Shown: piece by piece, positions 52,859 through 61,185 of the stretch
How the letters are laid out: every line of letters starts with the position of its first letter
Numbering within the stretch: position 1 is the stretch's first letter
Origin: CAVWSM01 sp963799425
GTDB taxonomy: Bacteria; Actinomycetota; Actinomycetes; Jiangellales; Jiangellaceae
NCBI GenBank assembly: GCA_963799425.1
Contig: CAWCXA010000018.1
Coordinates: forward strand, 1-64,000
Length of the DNA: 64,000 nucleotides
Direction of reading: 5' to 3'
Notes under the pieces: generated by a model
Told to the model about the DNA's origin: nothing
The model's database searches: none
Seen by the model: the letters and a program-made list of their open reading frames with translations, nothing else
Program-made: the position numbers and the translations under genes

Positions 52859-54694
52859 TCAGAACCGCTGCAGGGCTCTGCTGATGTACTCAGGGCTGCC
52901 CGTGAGTTGATTGCGCAATGCTTCTTCACCGGTGCCGATGACGAGGCTCGCCCAGGATCTCTTGGCCGTTGCATCGGCTGGTCGGCCCATGTATTGGCGG
53001 TAGACGGTGTCGATGCGCCGCTGCGCCGACTCGGTCGAGTTCCAGATGCCATTGACAGCCGCACCGCGTCCCGACGATCTGACAACGGGCGCCCAGACCG
53101 CGATCGCCCGGGCGTCCGCCGAGCGGCCGAGGACCTTCTGGTATAGCGCGCGCACGAATGCCTCCGGCGTGCCACCGGCCTTCCCGTAGTATTCGGCGCT
53201 TGCCAGTAGTCCTGGCGTCACTCGGGAGGGCAGGCTCCCTGCAGCGATGGCGCCCAGCCACCCGCTCATGCCCCCGGAGTCGACCCCGCGTCCGAGTGCG
53301 AACTGATAGGCCTTGGTGATCTCCCGGCGGCGGTACTCGGTTGTTGCTCCGATCGCGTTGACGAAACTCACTCGACTGCCACCGCTGACCAGGTAGGAGT
53401 ACCAGCCACCGTAGCCCGCGGGTTCCACGCCACGGCCGAGCATGTCTACGTAGGCACCGCGCACGACGGCGTCACTCACGACCTGCGTTGCGACGCGGCT
53501 CTGGATCCCAGGAATCTGTCCATAGATCTGATTACCGGGGCACTCGGTGAATGCAGCGTCTCTGTGGCCGGAGACGGCCCGGAACGACACCACCTGCCCG
53601 GCGGGGTAACGCGAGTTGGCGCCTCCCCCGGAGGTGAGAGTGGCATTGGCTCCAGGGTGCTGGGAGTACATTCCGAGCTTCCACGCGAGGACGCTCTCCA
53701 ACGCTCCGCGCGCCGCGGCTGGGAGCCCAGCAGATGTGTACGTACCAATCACGGAAACACCGAAGCTATTAGTGTTGAAACCACCGGTGTGGGCACCAAT
53801 GACAGCGTTGTGCGTTCCACCGAAGCGACCCTCGAAAACGCGCCCGAACTTGTCGATCAGGAAGTTGTAGCCGATGTCACACCAGCCACGTCCCTGGACG
53901 TGGAAGGCATAGATACTCCGCAGGATGCCCGGCACCTGCGCGGCCGTGTAGTTGTTGCTGTCGGCGGTGTGGTGGACGAACCCGACCTTGACCGTGCTGC
54001 TGTACGACGGCCCCTCGGGGCAGGCGCTCAGTCGGAGGTTCTCGTCCGCGCCCCACGACGCACGGGAGTGCATGCCGGGCGTTGGTGGGGCAGCGACCGC
54101 CGAGCCCGCCGGGAACTGGCCGATGGTGGCGTCTGCGTCAGAGCTGCCCGGGTTCACGAGGACCGCTTCGACATTGGACAGCTGCTGACCATCCGTGGCG
54201 TCCATGGCCACTTGATAGGCGTCAGCTCCGGCTGTCAGCAGCGGCTCAGTTGCCTGCCGGCCGGCAGCTCGCTTCGCGTCTGCGCTGTTGTTATCCGGAT
54301 ATGTATCGGCCGGCTCGATTTCCTGCCACGACGTCCACTTGCCGCCCTCGCGGACTCGTACGCTGACCGATACGCCTGTCGTGGCGCCATCCCAGGTAAT
54401 CCCGATCAGCTTGAAATCGTCCGCAGATGATTCCGGCGTGACGATGTCGGGTCTGTCCGGCAGGCCGGCGGCAGCCAACCCATCGGCCGACTGCGTAGCC
54501 ATCGCGCGGTTCTGCGCGGCTGGGGCGTTCTGCAATGCCACGCGTTCGACGTGCGGTGCGACCGGATGGGGCGCCGGCGAGGCCGAGAACCAGGTCGGCG
54601 CCACGAGAACAAGCGCCGGGACAGTAACCGAAAGTGTCAAAACGGACAGTCGACGCACGACAGGACTCCCTCGGGCAGGTGCGGTCGCAGCCAT
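52859..54694 (-). CDS. Secreted N-acetylmuramoyl-L-alanine amidase with DUF4214-like repeats
   Basis: 611 residues. Signal region RRLSVLTLSVTVPALVLVAP. Residues about 100-190 are a beta domain common before these amidases (FKLIGITWDGATTGVSVSVR). Residues about 220-390 are the PGRP/Ami_2 amidase: VGFVHHTADSNNYTAAQV (zinc His), FHVQGRGWCDIGYNFLIDKF, GRVFEGRFGGTHNAVIGAHT and SGHRDAAFTECPGNQIY (zinc His and Cys). Residues about 410-611 hold four DUF4214-like repeats: AYVDMLGRGVEPAGYGGW, AYQFALGRGVDSGGMSGW, LYQKVLGRSADARAIAVW, VYRQYMGRPADATAKRSW. Cuts peptide stems from glycan strands of the wall. The repeats pair it with the SpoIID protein. Confidence 0.92.
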   Translation of the reverse strand: MAATAPARGSPVVRRLSVLTLSVTVPALVLVAPTWFSASPAPHPVAPHVERVALQNAPAAQNRAMATQSADGLAAAGLPDRPDIVTPESSADDFKLIGITWDGATTGVSVSVRVREGGKWTSWQEIEPADTYPDNNSADAKRAAGRQATEPLLTAGADAYQVAMDATDGQQLSNVEAVLVNPGSSDADATIGQFPAGSAVAAPPTPGMHSRASWGADENLRLSACPEGPSYSSTVKVGFVHHTADSNNYTAAQVPGILRSIYAFHVQGRGWCDIGYNFLIDKFGRVFEGRFGGTHNAVIGAHTGGFNTNSFGVSVIGTYTSAGLPAAARGALESVLAWKLGMYSQHPGANATLTSGGGANSRYPAGQVVSFRAVSGHRDAAFTECPGNQIYGQIPGIQSRVATQVVSDAVVRGAYVDMLGRGVEPAGYGGWYSYLVSGGSRVSFVNAIGATTEYRRREITKAYQFALGRGVDSGGMSGWLGAIAAGSLPSRVTPGLLASAEYYGKAGGTPEAFVRALYQKVLGRSADARAIAVWAPVVRSSGRGAAVNGIWNSTESAQRRIDTVYRQYMGRPADATAKRSWASLVIGTGEEALRNQLTGSPEYISRALQRF

Positions 54695-54778
54695 CTTGTT
54701 CCACTCTGACGCGGCGTCCGGGGATGCGCACTCTGAGTGGCGGGTCTGCGTCGTGGCGCATGCGTAAGATGCGGTGCC

Positions 54779-55936
54779 GTGCCTAGCGTCCTATTTGTCT
54801 CCCCTGTGGCGGAGGCTGGTGGCTCTGACCAGGCACTTCTCCGGTTGATCCGGTCCCTGCGCGCGAGTGGGTTCACGTGTGTGGTGGCGCTGCCGGGAGT
54901 CTCCCCGCTGCAGGATGAGTTCGCCGCCGCCGGTGCGATCGTCCGAGTCGTGCCGATGAGGCGAATCACCACCGGGGGCGGGCTCGGCTGGTGGGTGCGG
55001 TACGCGGCAGGGTGGCCACTGGCGGTCATGCGGTTGGTTCGCCTCGTTCGCAAGACCCGAGCCGACATCGTCTCGAGCAACTCCCTGCACACCTGGTACG
55101 GCTGGGCTGCGGCATGGCTTACGCGCCGCCCGCACATCTGGCATGCGCGCGAGATCGTCGTGCAATCGCGTGTTGCGCTGGGCCTGGAGCGGCGGCTCGT
55201 CCAGCGGTTTGCTGATCTCCTCGTTGCGTGTTCCCATGCGGCAGCGCGCCAGTTTTCGGATGTGCTGTCAGACGAGCGGGTCCTCGTCGTTCATGAGGAT
55301 GTCGATCGCTCTGAGTACAGCCCGGCGAGGTCGGGGGGGTTCCGCCTGGCGTACGGGCTGGCTGACAACACGCCTCTGGTGGGCTTCGTCGGCCGCATCG
55401 ACACCTGGAAGGGGGTCGACGTGCTGTTGAACGCGTGGTCACGTGTCCGTGCGCGGCACCCCAGCGCGCAATTGGTCATCGTCGGCGGACCGGTCAAAGG
55501 CAAGGAGAGCTACGACAATCAGCTCCGCGAGCAGGCATCCAAACTCGCAGGAGTGACCTGGGTCGGTCGCGTGGTCGACGCTGCGGACGTCATGGCGGAT
55601 CTGGATTTTCTCGTCGCTCCTTCGACGCTGCCCGAGCCGTACGGGCTCGTGCTCGTGGAGGCGCTCGCGAGCGGAACGCGCGTCGTCACGTCCGACGCAG
55701 GCGGGGCGCCTGAGATCGTGGCCAGGGCCGTGCCTGGCGCTGGCCGGACCGTTGTCCCCGGTGACCCCGAGGCTCTCGCAGATGCCGTCAGCGACCAGAT
55801 AGATGCACAACCGACTACGAGTGCGGCAATCAGGCGCTCAAGACCAGTGCTGGTCGACCCTTTCCCAACGGACTGGGCGGAGATCTACGGACGTGTGACG
55901 CCCGAGCGTCGCTCGGCGCCCACGGCATCGCGGTAG
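54779..55936 (+). CDS. Family 4 glycosyltransferase
   Basis: 385 residues from GTG 54779. The N-lobe has VLFVSPVAEAGGSDQALLRL and SNSLHTWYGWAAAWLTRRPH, then WHAREIVVQSRVALGLERRL. The C-lobe has LVGFVGRIDTWKGVDVLLNA and LPEPYGLVLVEALASGTRV, the E-x7-E motif, followed by TSDAGGAPEIV. No membrane helix. GT-B fold, retaining. Its last 52 bases overlap, in the opposite direction, the end of the next glycosyltransferase gene. It starts a short distance from the divergent amidase gene. Donor and acceptor cannot be assigned. Confidence 0.9.
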   Translation: MPSVLFVSPVAEAGGSDQALLRLIRSLRASGFTCVVALPGVSPLQDEFAAAGAIVRVVPMRRITTGGGLGWWVRYAAGWPLAVMRLVRLVRKTRADIVSSNSLHTWYGWAAAWLTRRPHIWHAREIVVQSRVALGLERRLVQRFADLLVACSHAAARQFSDVLSDERVLVVHEDVDRSEYSPARSGGFRLAYGLADNTPLVGFVGRIDTWKGVDVLLNAWSRVRARHPSAQLVIVGGPVKGKESYDNQLREQASKLAGVTWVGRVVDAADVMADLDFLVAPSTLPEPYGLVLVEALASGTRVVTSDAGGAPEIVARAVPGAGRTVVPGDPEALADAVSDQIDAQPTTSAAIRRSRPVLVDPFPTDWAEIYGRVTPERRSAPTASR

Positions 55937-56991
55937 GCCTCGACGGTCGCCGCCGCGCATGCTGCCCAGGTGAACGAGCGGGCTCGTGCTCGGCGGGTCG
56001 CCGAACGCCCGGCAGGGTCGTCGACACGTGTGAGCTTGTCCGCCCAGCCATCGACGTCGGCCACACCGACGAAGGTGGCCTGGTCCTGTGCGACCTCGCG
56101 GTGGACTGCGATGTCCGAAGCGATGACCGGCACACCACACGCCAGCGCCTCGAGCACTGGGAGCCCGAAGCCCTCGTACACGCTTGGCATGAGGAGTGCG
56201 GCCGTGCCGGCGACGATCGAGCGGAGGTCGGCATCCGTCACATGGTCTAGCACTACGACGCCACTCTGTTCTCGCAGCTCCGGTCCCCAGCCTGGCGGAC
56301 CCACAAGGACGAGCTCGGGTGTGTCGGGCGCCTCCTGCCACGCTTGTGCGTGCGCCGCGAGCAGGGTCGGAAGGTTCTTGCGGGGCTCGCGCGTACCCAC
56401 GAATAGCACGTATCGCTCTGGGAGCCTAAGCCGTCGTCGACTCTGCTCGTCTGGAGGCACGGCACTGAACCACTCCGTAGTGACGCCGAGCGGAGTCACC
56501 CGGACGCGATCAGCCGGCAGGCCGTACTCGTCGCGGACCTCAGCCGCCACCGACTCGCTCGGGCAGACAACCCACGCCCCGGTGTGGATGGCTCGCGGCA
56601 CGAGCTGCTGAAACTGCAGGACGTCAGGCAGCACGGTCTCGGGGAATCGCTGGTACGTAAGGTCCTGCACGGTGATCACACCCGCGGCACGGCGTCGCGG
56701 TGGTAGCACGTAGTTGGTGCCGTGGAATACGTCGCACCGCCCCGACCAGAACTCGGCATACGCAGGCAATCCATGGAGCCAGGCTTGCCGAAGCAGCCGT
56801 GCCGGGGCGGGCCGTCGGCGAACTTTGGCGCCGCCCAAGGCGGGGACGTCACGGCGACCGCGGAGCGTGATCGGTACAAGCGTCAGGTCGACGTCCCGGA
56901 TTGCGGCCAACTCGGGAATGAGATTGGCGACATAGCGGCCGATTCCTGTCCGACGTCCGATCAAGGGTGTCGCATCGAGGGCCACCTGCAC
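55885..56991 (-). CDS. Family 4 glycosyltransferase
   Basis: 368 residues. VALDATPLIGRRTGIGRYVA is the N-terminal motif of mannosyl/rhamnosyl GT4 enzymes, then DVFHGTNYVLPPRRRAAGVI and TVQDLTYQRFPET. VRVTPLGVTTEWF, LFVGTREPRKNLPTLLAAHA and LMPSVYEGFGLPVLEALACG (E-x7-E) follow, then PVIASDIAVHREVA. It is the only leftward gene in the 54.8-62.3 kb group. It overlaps the end of the previous gene tail to tail and is divergent from the next, 58 bases away. Cytoplasmic; substrate unknown. Confidence 0.9.
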   Translation of the reverse strand: MQVALDATPLIGRRTGIGRYVANLIPELAAIRDVDLTLVPITLRGRRDVPALGGAKVRRRPAPARLLRQAWLHGLPAYAEFWSGRCDVFHGTNYVLPPRRRAAGVITVQDLTYQRFPETVLPDVLQFQQLVPRAIHTGAWVVCPSESVAAEVRDEYGLPADRVRVTPLGVTTEWFSAVPPDEQSRRRLRLPERYVLFVGTREPRKNLPTLLAAHAQAWQEAPDTPELVLVGPPGWGPELREQSGVVVLDHVTDADLRSIVAGTAALLMPSVYEGFGLPVLEALACGVPVIASDIAVHREVAQDQATFVGVADVDGWADKLTRVDDPAGRSATRRARARSFTWAACAAATVEAYRDAVGAERRSGVTRP

Positions 56992-57049
56992 CGTGCCATA
57001 GTGTCACGACCCGGCGGCACCCCCGGGCGACGTCGAGTGAGGAGCGGAC

Positions 57050-58159
57050 GTGCCTACGCGGGTGGCGGTGATCCTGGAGCAGCTGCTCTCTCCCGTCCCT
57101 GGGGGGACCGGACGTTACAGCGCAGCCCTGGCCAAATCACTTGCGGAAACCGCAACTGGTGGCGCGGAGGTTCAGGGGTGGGTCGCGGCCCACCGTGATG
57201 TCTCGCCTGCCCGACTGCCTGGCGTCCTGGGACCGCGACGGCTCACCGCCGGTCGGCGTGTTTTGGCCAGGCTTTGGGAGCGTGGATTCGGCCCAGCTCC
57301 CGAGGGCTGTGACCTCGTCCACGCGCCGACCGTGCTCGCCCCGCCCCGCGGCCGCGCACCGCTGGTCGTGACCGTTCACGACGCCGTCCCGTGGACGCAT
57401 CCGGAGACGTTGACGCCTCACGGCGTGCAATGGCATCGAAGGCTGATCGAAAGGGCGGCCCGCTTCGCGGACATAGTCGTGGTGTCCACTCACGCGGCCA
57501 CTGCAGAGCTCGAGCACGCAGTGCCAGCCCTCCGAGGAAGGTGCGAGGTCATTCCACCTGGAGTGTCTGGCAACCTTGCTTTGCCGGCGGACGCCGACGA
57601 GCGGGTGCAGAGCCTCCGTCTACCCGCCGACGGCTACCTGCTATCGGTTGCCACGCTGGAGCCACGCAAGGGCCTGGATGTGCTGGTCCAAGCACTCGCA
57701 AAGCCACAAGCACCCAACCTTCCGCTGCTGGTGGCTGGGCAGCCGGGCTGGGGAGGGGTTGACCTCGCACAGGCATGCCGCCAGGCGGGACTCTCCGCGG
57801 ACCGGGTCCGCGTCCTCGGCTACGTCTCTGACCAGGATCTCGCCGTCCTTTACAGCAAGGCCACAGCCCTCGTGGCGCCGTCACGGTCGGAAGGATTCGG
57901 CCTCCCGGTGCTTGAGGCGATGGCGGCTGGCCTGCCGGTGGTCGCGAGCGACCTTCCTGTCCTCGTCGAGGTGGGCGGCGCCGCTCTGGTCACAGCAGCG
58001 CCGGGGAATCCCGATGAACTGGCGAACGCACTGGCTCGCGTGGTTGGAGACCCTCAGCTACGCAAGCACCTCGCCACGTCGGGGTTGGCCCGAGCCAGCG
58101 CGTACTCATGGGAACGGTCGGCCCGCCGGCTCTGGGAGCTCTACGGTCGACTTGCCTAG
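57050..58159 (+). CDS. Family 4 glycosyltransferase
   Basis: 369 residues from GTG 57050. RVAVILEQLLSPVPGGTGRY and SAALAKSLAET open the acceptor lobe; CDLVHAPTVLAPPRGRAPLV, then VVTVHDAVPWTHPETLT. RCEVIPPGVSGNLAL and LLSVATLEPRKGLDVLVQAL start the donor lobe. APSRSEGFGLPVLEAMAAGL is the E-x7-E motif and PVVASDLPVLVEVGGAALV the end. It is related to the gene at 55885 (same SEGFGLPVLEA and LEPRKxL motifs) and probably acts on the same glycan. Followed after 36 bases by a GT2 in the same direction. Confidence 0.9.
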   Translation: MPTRVAVILEQLLSPVPGGTGRYSAALAKSLAETATGGAEVQGWVAAHRDVSPARLPGVLGPRRLTAGRRVLARLWERGFGPAPEGCDLVHAPTVLAPPRGRAPLVVTVHDAVPWTHPETLTPHGVQWHRRLIERAARFADIVVVSTHAATAELEHAVPALRGRCEVIPPGVSGNLALPADADERVQSLRLPADGYLLSVATLEPRKGLDVLVQALAKPQAPNLPLLVAGQPGWGGVDLAQACRQAGLSADRVRVLGYVSDQDLAVLYSKATALVAPSRSEGFGLPVLEAMAAGLPVVASDLPVLVEVGGAALVTAAPGNPDELANALARVVGDPQLRKHLATSGLARASAYSWERSARRLWELYGRLA

Positions 58160-58195
58160 GCGAGAGCCGTTGCGCGCGCCGGTAGGGTGTGCCGG

Positions 58196-59092
58196 ATGAC
58201 TGCACGGGACGATCTCCACATAGAGGAGGACACGGACGTGACCTCGACCGCAGGTCAGGTCGTCCGCGTTGTTGTCGTCACCTACTCGCCGGGCGAGGAT
58301 CTCGAGCGCTTCCTTTCTTCGCTGCCGAAGGCCTGCTCCCAGAAGTACGAGGTAGTGCTCGCTGACAACGGCTCGACCGACGGCGCTCCGGAGCAGGCCG
58401 TCGAGCGGCACGACGTCGCGCTAGTCCGGTCCATGGGCAATGTCGGTTACGGCGCCGCGGCCAATCTTGGCTCTAGTGGGACCGACGCCCCCTTCCTGCT
58501 TATCTGCAACCCGGACCTGGTCTTCGAGCCCGGGGCGGTCGACGAGCTGCTGGAGGCCTCCCATCGCTGGCCGCAAGGGGCAGCGTTCGGGCCGGCGGTA
58601 CTGGAGGACGACGGCTCGATCTACCCCAGCGCGAGGGCCCTTCCCGTTGTCGGCCATGGGATCGGGCACGCGCTGCTCGTTCGGATCTGGCCCACCAATC
58701 CCTGGACGCGGTCCTACCGGCGCGAAGACGTGGCCGTCGTGGAACGAGCCGCGGGGTGGTTGTCTGGATCGTGCTTCTTGATTCGACGTGAGGCGTTCGA
58801 TCAGGTCGGCGGGTTCGATCCCGCCTACTTCATGTACTTCGAGGACGTCGATCTCGGCGACCGTCTCGGCAAGGCGGGATGGCTCAACGTGTACGTGCCA
58901 TCGAGCCGCGTAGTCCACGCCGGGGGGACGACCACGCAGCGCTATCCGACGCGGATGCTCAAGGCCCATCACGACAGCGCCTATAGGTACCTGTCCCAGC
59001 GATACCGTCCGCCGCTGCGCTGGCTTCTGTGGCTTGGGCTCCGGCTGCGCTATGCCGTACTGTCCCGTCGGGCTGGGCGGCCCAGCACCTGA
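58196..59092 (+). CDS. Family 2 glycosyltransferase, WbbL-type rhamnosyltransferase
   Basis: 298 residues from ATG 58196; a GTG nine bases upstream and one at 58238 are alternatives. VRVVVVTYSPGEDLERFLSS and VVLADNGSTDGAPEQAVERH are the GT-A nucleotide site; VGYGAAANLGSSGTDAPFLL and ICNPDLVFEPGAVDELLEA hold the DxD-equivalent NPD. AAGWLSGSCFLIRREAFDQV and GGFDPAYFMYFEDVDLGDRL (the EDxDL motif) are diagnostic of the WbbL family, which adds rhamnose to GlcNAc-diphospho-decaprenol. Cytoplasmic, at the membrane face. dTDP-rhamnose from the rfb genes is the expected donor, but another deoxy sugar is possible. Confidence 0.88.
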   Translation: MTARDDLHIEEDTDVTSTAGQVVRVVVVTYSPGEDLERFLSSLPKACSQKYEVVLADNGSTDGAPEQAVERHDVALVRSMGNVGYGAAANLGSSGTDAPFLLICNPDLVFEPGAVDELLEASHRWPQGAAFGPAVLEDDGSIYPSARALPVVGHGIGHALLVRIWPTNPWTRSYRREDVAVVERAAGWLSGSCFLIRREAFDQVGGFDPAYFMYFEDVDLGDRLGKAGWLNVYVPSSRVVHAGGTTTQRYPTRMLKAHHDSAYRYLSQRYRPPLRWLLWLGLRLRYAVLSRRAGRPST

Positions 59093-59176
59093 TCGCCCTG
59101 CCCAGGCGGCCGGCGGGCTCAATGCGGCACGCTAGGCTACCTCCGCAGTTTCATCGACGAGACCATTCTGAGGATC

Positions 59177-60163
59177 ATGAAGCGCGCACTGATTACCGGG
59201 ATCACGGGGCAGGACGGCCTGTATCTGGCCGAGCAGCTGGTCGACAAGGGCTACGACGTCAGCGGGCTGATCCGCGGGCAGAACAACCCGAAGCGCGCTC
59301 TGGTCGAGCACGAAGTCCCGGGTGTGACGTTGCTCACCGGAGACCTGACCGACCTTTCGAGCCTGCTCCGAGCCTTCGACGCGGCACAGCCGACGGAGGT
59401 CTACAACTTGGGCGCGATCTCGTTCGTCGCCTACTCGTGGGAGAACGCCAGCCTCACCTCGGACGTCACCGGCAAGGGCGTGCTCAACATGCTCGAGGCT
59501 ACGCGGCTCTACGCCGGCAAGGACCTCGACAAGATGCGTTTCTATCAGGCCTCCAGCTCGGAGATGTTCGGCAAGGTTCAGGAGGTGCCGCAGCGAGAGA
59601 GCACGCTCCTCTGGCCGCGCTCCCCGTACGGCGTCGCCAAGGTCTTCGGCCACTACATGACGATCAACTACCGCGAGTCGTACGGTCTGCACGCATCCTC
59701 CGGCATCCTGTTCAACCACGAGTCGCCTCGTCGCGGCCCGGAGTTCGTCACCCGCAAAGTGTCCTTGGCTGTTGCGCGGATCAAGCTTGGACTTCAGGAC
59801 AAGATCATCATGGGCAACCTCGACGCCAAGCGTGACTGGGGCTTTGCCGGCGACTATGTCGACGCGATGTGGCGCATGCTGCAACAGGACGTGGCCGACG
59901 ACTACGTCGTTGCGACCGGCGAGACGCACTCCATCCGAGAGCTTCTCGACGTGGCGTTCAAGCACGTGGGCATTGACGACTGGGAGCGCTACGTCGAGCA
60001 GGACCCGCGCTTCTTCCGGCCCGCTGAGGTCGAGTTGCTCATCGGCGACCCGGCCAAGGCCAAGGAGAAGCTTGGCTGGGAGCCCAAGGTTAACTTCGAG
60101 GAGCTTGTGACGATGATGGTCGAGTCCGATCTGGCGCAGCAAAGGGCGCTCTCGGGCGTCTGA
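59177..60163 (+). CDS. gmd: GDP-mannose 4,6-dehydratase
   Basis: 328 residues, extended short-chain dehydrogenase fold. ALITGITGQDGLYLAEQLVD is the NADP turn with the TGQDG mark of GMD. EVYNLGAISFVAYSWENAS, YQASSSEMFGKVQEVPQ (catalytic Ser and Glu), SPYGVAKVFGHYMTINYR (catalytic Tyr and Lys) and NHESPRRGPEFVTRKVSLA all fit. NLDAKRDWGFAGDYVDAMW is the family end motif. Converts GDP-mannose to GDP-4-keto-6-deoxymannose, the precursor of GDP-fucose, GDP-rhamnose or GDP-6-deoxytalose. Two bases before a second gene of the same family. Confidence 0.93.
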   Translation: MKRALITGITGQDGLYLAEQLVDKGYDVSGLIRGQNNPKRALVEHEVPGVTLLTGDLTDLSSLLRAFDAAQPTEVYNLGAISFVAYSWENASLTSDVTGKGVLNMLEATRLYAGKDLDKMRFYQASSSEMFGKVQEVPQRESTLLWPRSPYGVAKVFGHYMTINYRESYGLHASSGILFNHESPRRGPEFVTRKVSLAVARIKLGLQDKIIMGNLDAKRDWGFAGDYVDAMWRMLQQDVADDYVVATGETHSIRELLDVAFKHVGIDDWERYVEQDPRFFRPAEVELLIGDPAKAKEKLGWEPKVNFEELVTMMVESDLAQQRALSGV

Positions 60164-60165
60164 CC

Positions 60166-61155
60166 ATGGCCAACGTTCTGGTCACAGGCGTGACAGGGCA
60201 GGACGGCGGATATCTCGCGGAACGGCTGGTTTCCGAGGGGCACGCCGTGCACGGACTTGTCCACGCGTCAGACGGCCTGGGGGCCAGCGAGCTTCGCGGC
60301 CGGGTTCCTGCAGTCAAATTGCACCGCGGCGATCTCACCGACCAAGCGGGTCTGAGCTCAGTGGTCGCGGAAGTGCGGCCCGACGAGGTCTACAACCTCG
60401 CCGGCATCAGCAGCGTGGCTCTCTCATGGGAGGAGCCGGTGCTCACGGCCGACGTGACCGGCCTGGGCCCGGTCCGTCTCTTCCAGGCCGTCCAGGATTG
60501 GGCAAAGGAGGCTGGCAGGTCCCCCCGGGTACTCCAGCCGTCGAGCGCTGAGATCTTTGGGGAGCCAACAGAAGAGCCGCAGACGGAGAACACTCCGCTC
60601 AGTCCGGTATCGCCCTACGGGGCCGCCAAGGCCTACGCCCATCAGATGGCCGGTCTCTACCGCGCCCGCGGGTTGTTTGTGAGCACGGTGATCCTCTACA
60701 ACCACGAGTCACCGCGCCGGCCTACCGCCTTTGTGACCCGCAAGATCACACAGACGGTCGCGCGCATTAGCAAAGGTCTGGCTGACGAACTTGTGCTGGG
60801 CAACCTCGATGCACGGCGCGACTGGGGCTGGGCACCTGACTACGTCGACGCGATGGTCCGGGCTGTCAGGCACCACGAGCCGGGCGACTACGTTGTGGCC
60901 ACCGGAGTCGCACGCAGCGTCCGCGACTTCGTGGCGGCAGCGTTCACGCGCGCCGGAGTTGATAACTGGGAGCCGCTCGTTCGAGTCGACCCCGCGTTCT
61001 TCCGTCCCGCGGATGCGACGGCGCTGGTTGGCGACGCGAGCAAAGCGCGATCGGTGCTGGGGTGGGCGCCAACTGTCAGCTTCGAGGACCTCGTTGGTGC
61101 CATGGTCGACGCCGATCTATCTGAGCTCGACCCTGACACCGGTGCTCATGTCTAG
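60166..61155 (+). CDS. Second GDP-mannose 4,6-dehydratase-type protein
   Basis: 329 residues. Same layout as the previous gene: VLVTGVTGQDGGYLAERLVS, EVYNLAGISSVALSWEEPV, QPSSAEIFGEPTEEPQTE, SPYGAAKAYAHQMAGLYR, NHESPRRPTAFVTRKITQT and NLDARRDWGWAPDYVDAMV. The catalytic Ser, Glu, Tyr and Lys are all present. The N-terminal substrate loop is different (HASDGLGASELRGRVPAV). Relatives could be a second dehydratase or an enzyme that has become a reductase (RMD-like) or epimerase acting on the product of the first. The sequence favours the dehydratase side. No separate reductase is visible in the window. Confidence 0.85.
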   Translation: MANVLVTGVTGQDGGYLAERLVSEGHAVHGLVHASDGLGASELRGRVPAVKLHRGDLTDQAGLSSVVAEVRPDEVYNLAGISSVALSWEEPVLTADVTGLGPVRLFQAVQDWAKEAGRSPRVLQPSSAEIFGEPTEEPQTENTPLSPVSPYGAAKAYAHQMAGLYRARGLFVSTVILYNHESPRRPTAFVTRKITQTVARISKGLADELVLGNLDARRDWGWAPDYVDAMVRAVRHHEPGDYVVATGVARSVRDFVAAAFTRAGVDNWEPLVRVDPAFFRPADATALVGDASKARSVLGWAPTVSFEDLVGAMVDADLSELDPDTGAHV

Positions 61156-61185
61156 GCAGCGTTCTGACCTCAACGGAGTGGTGTA

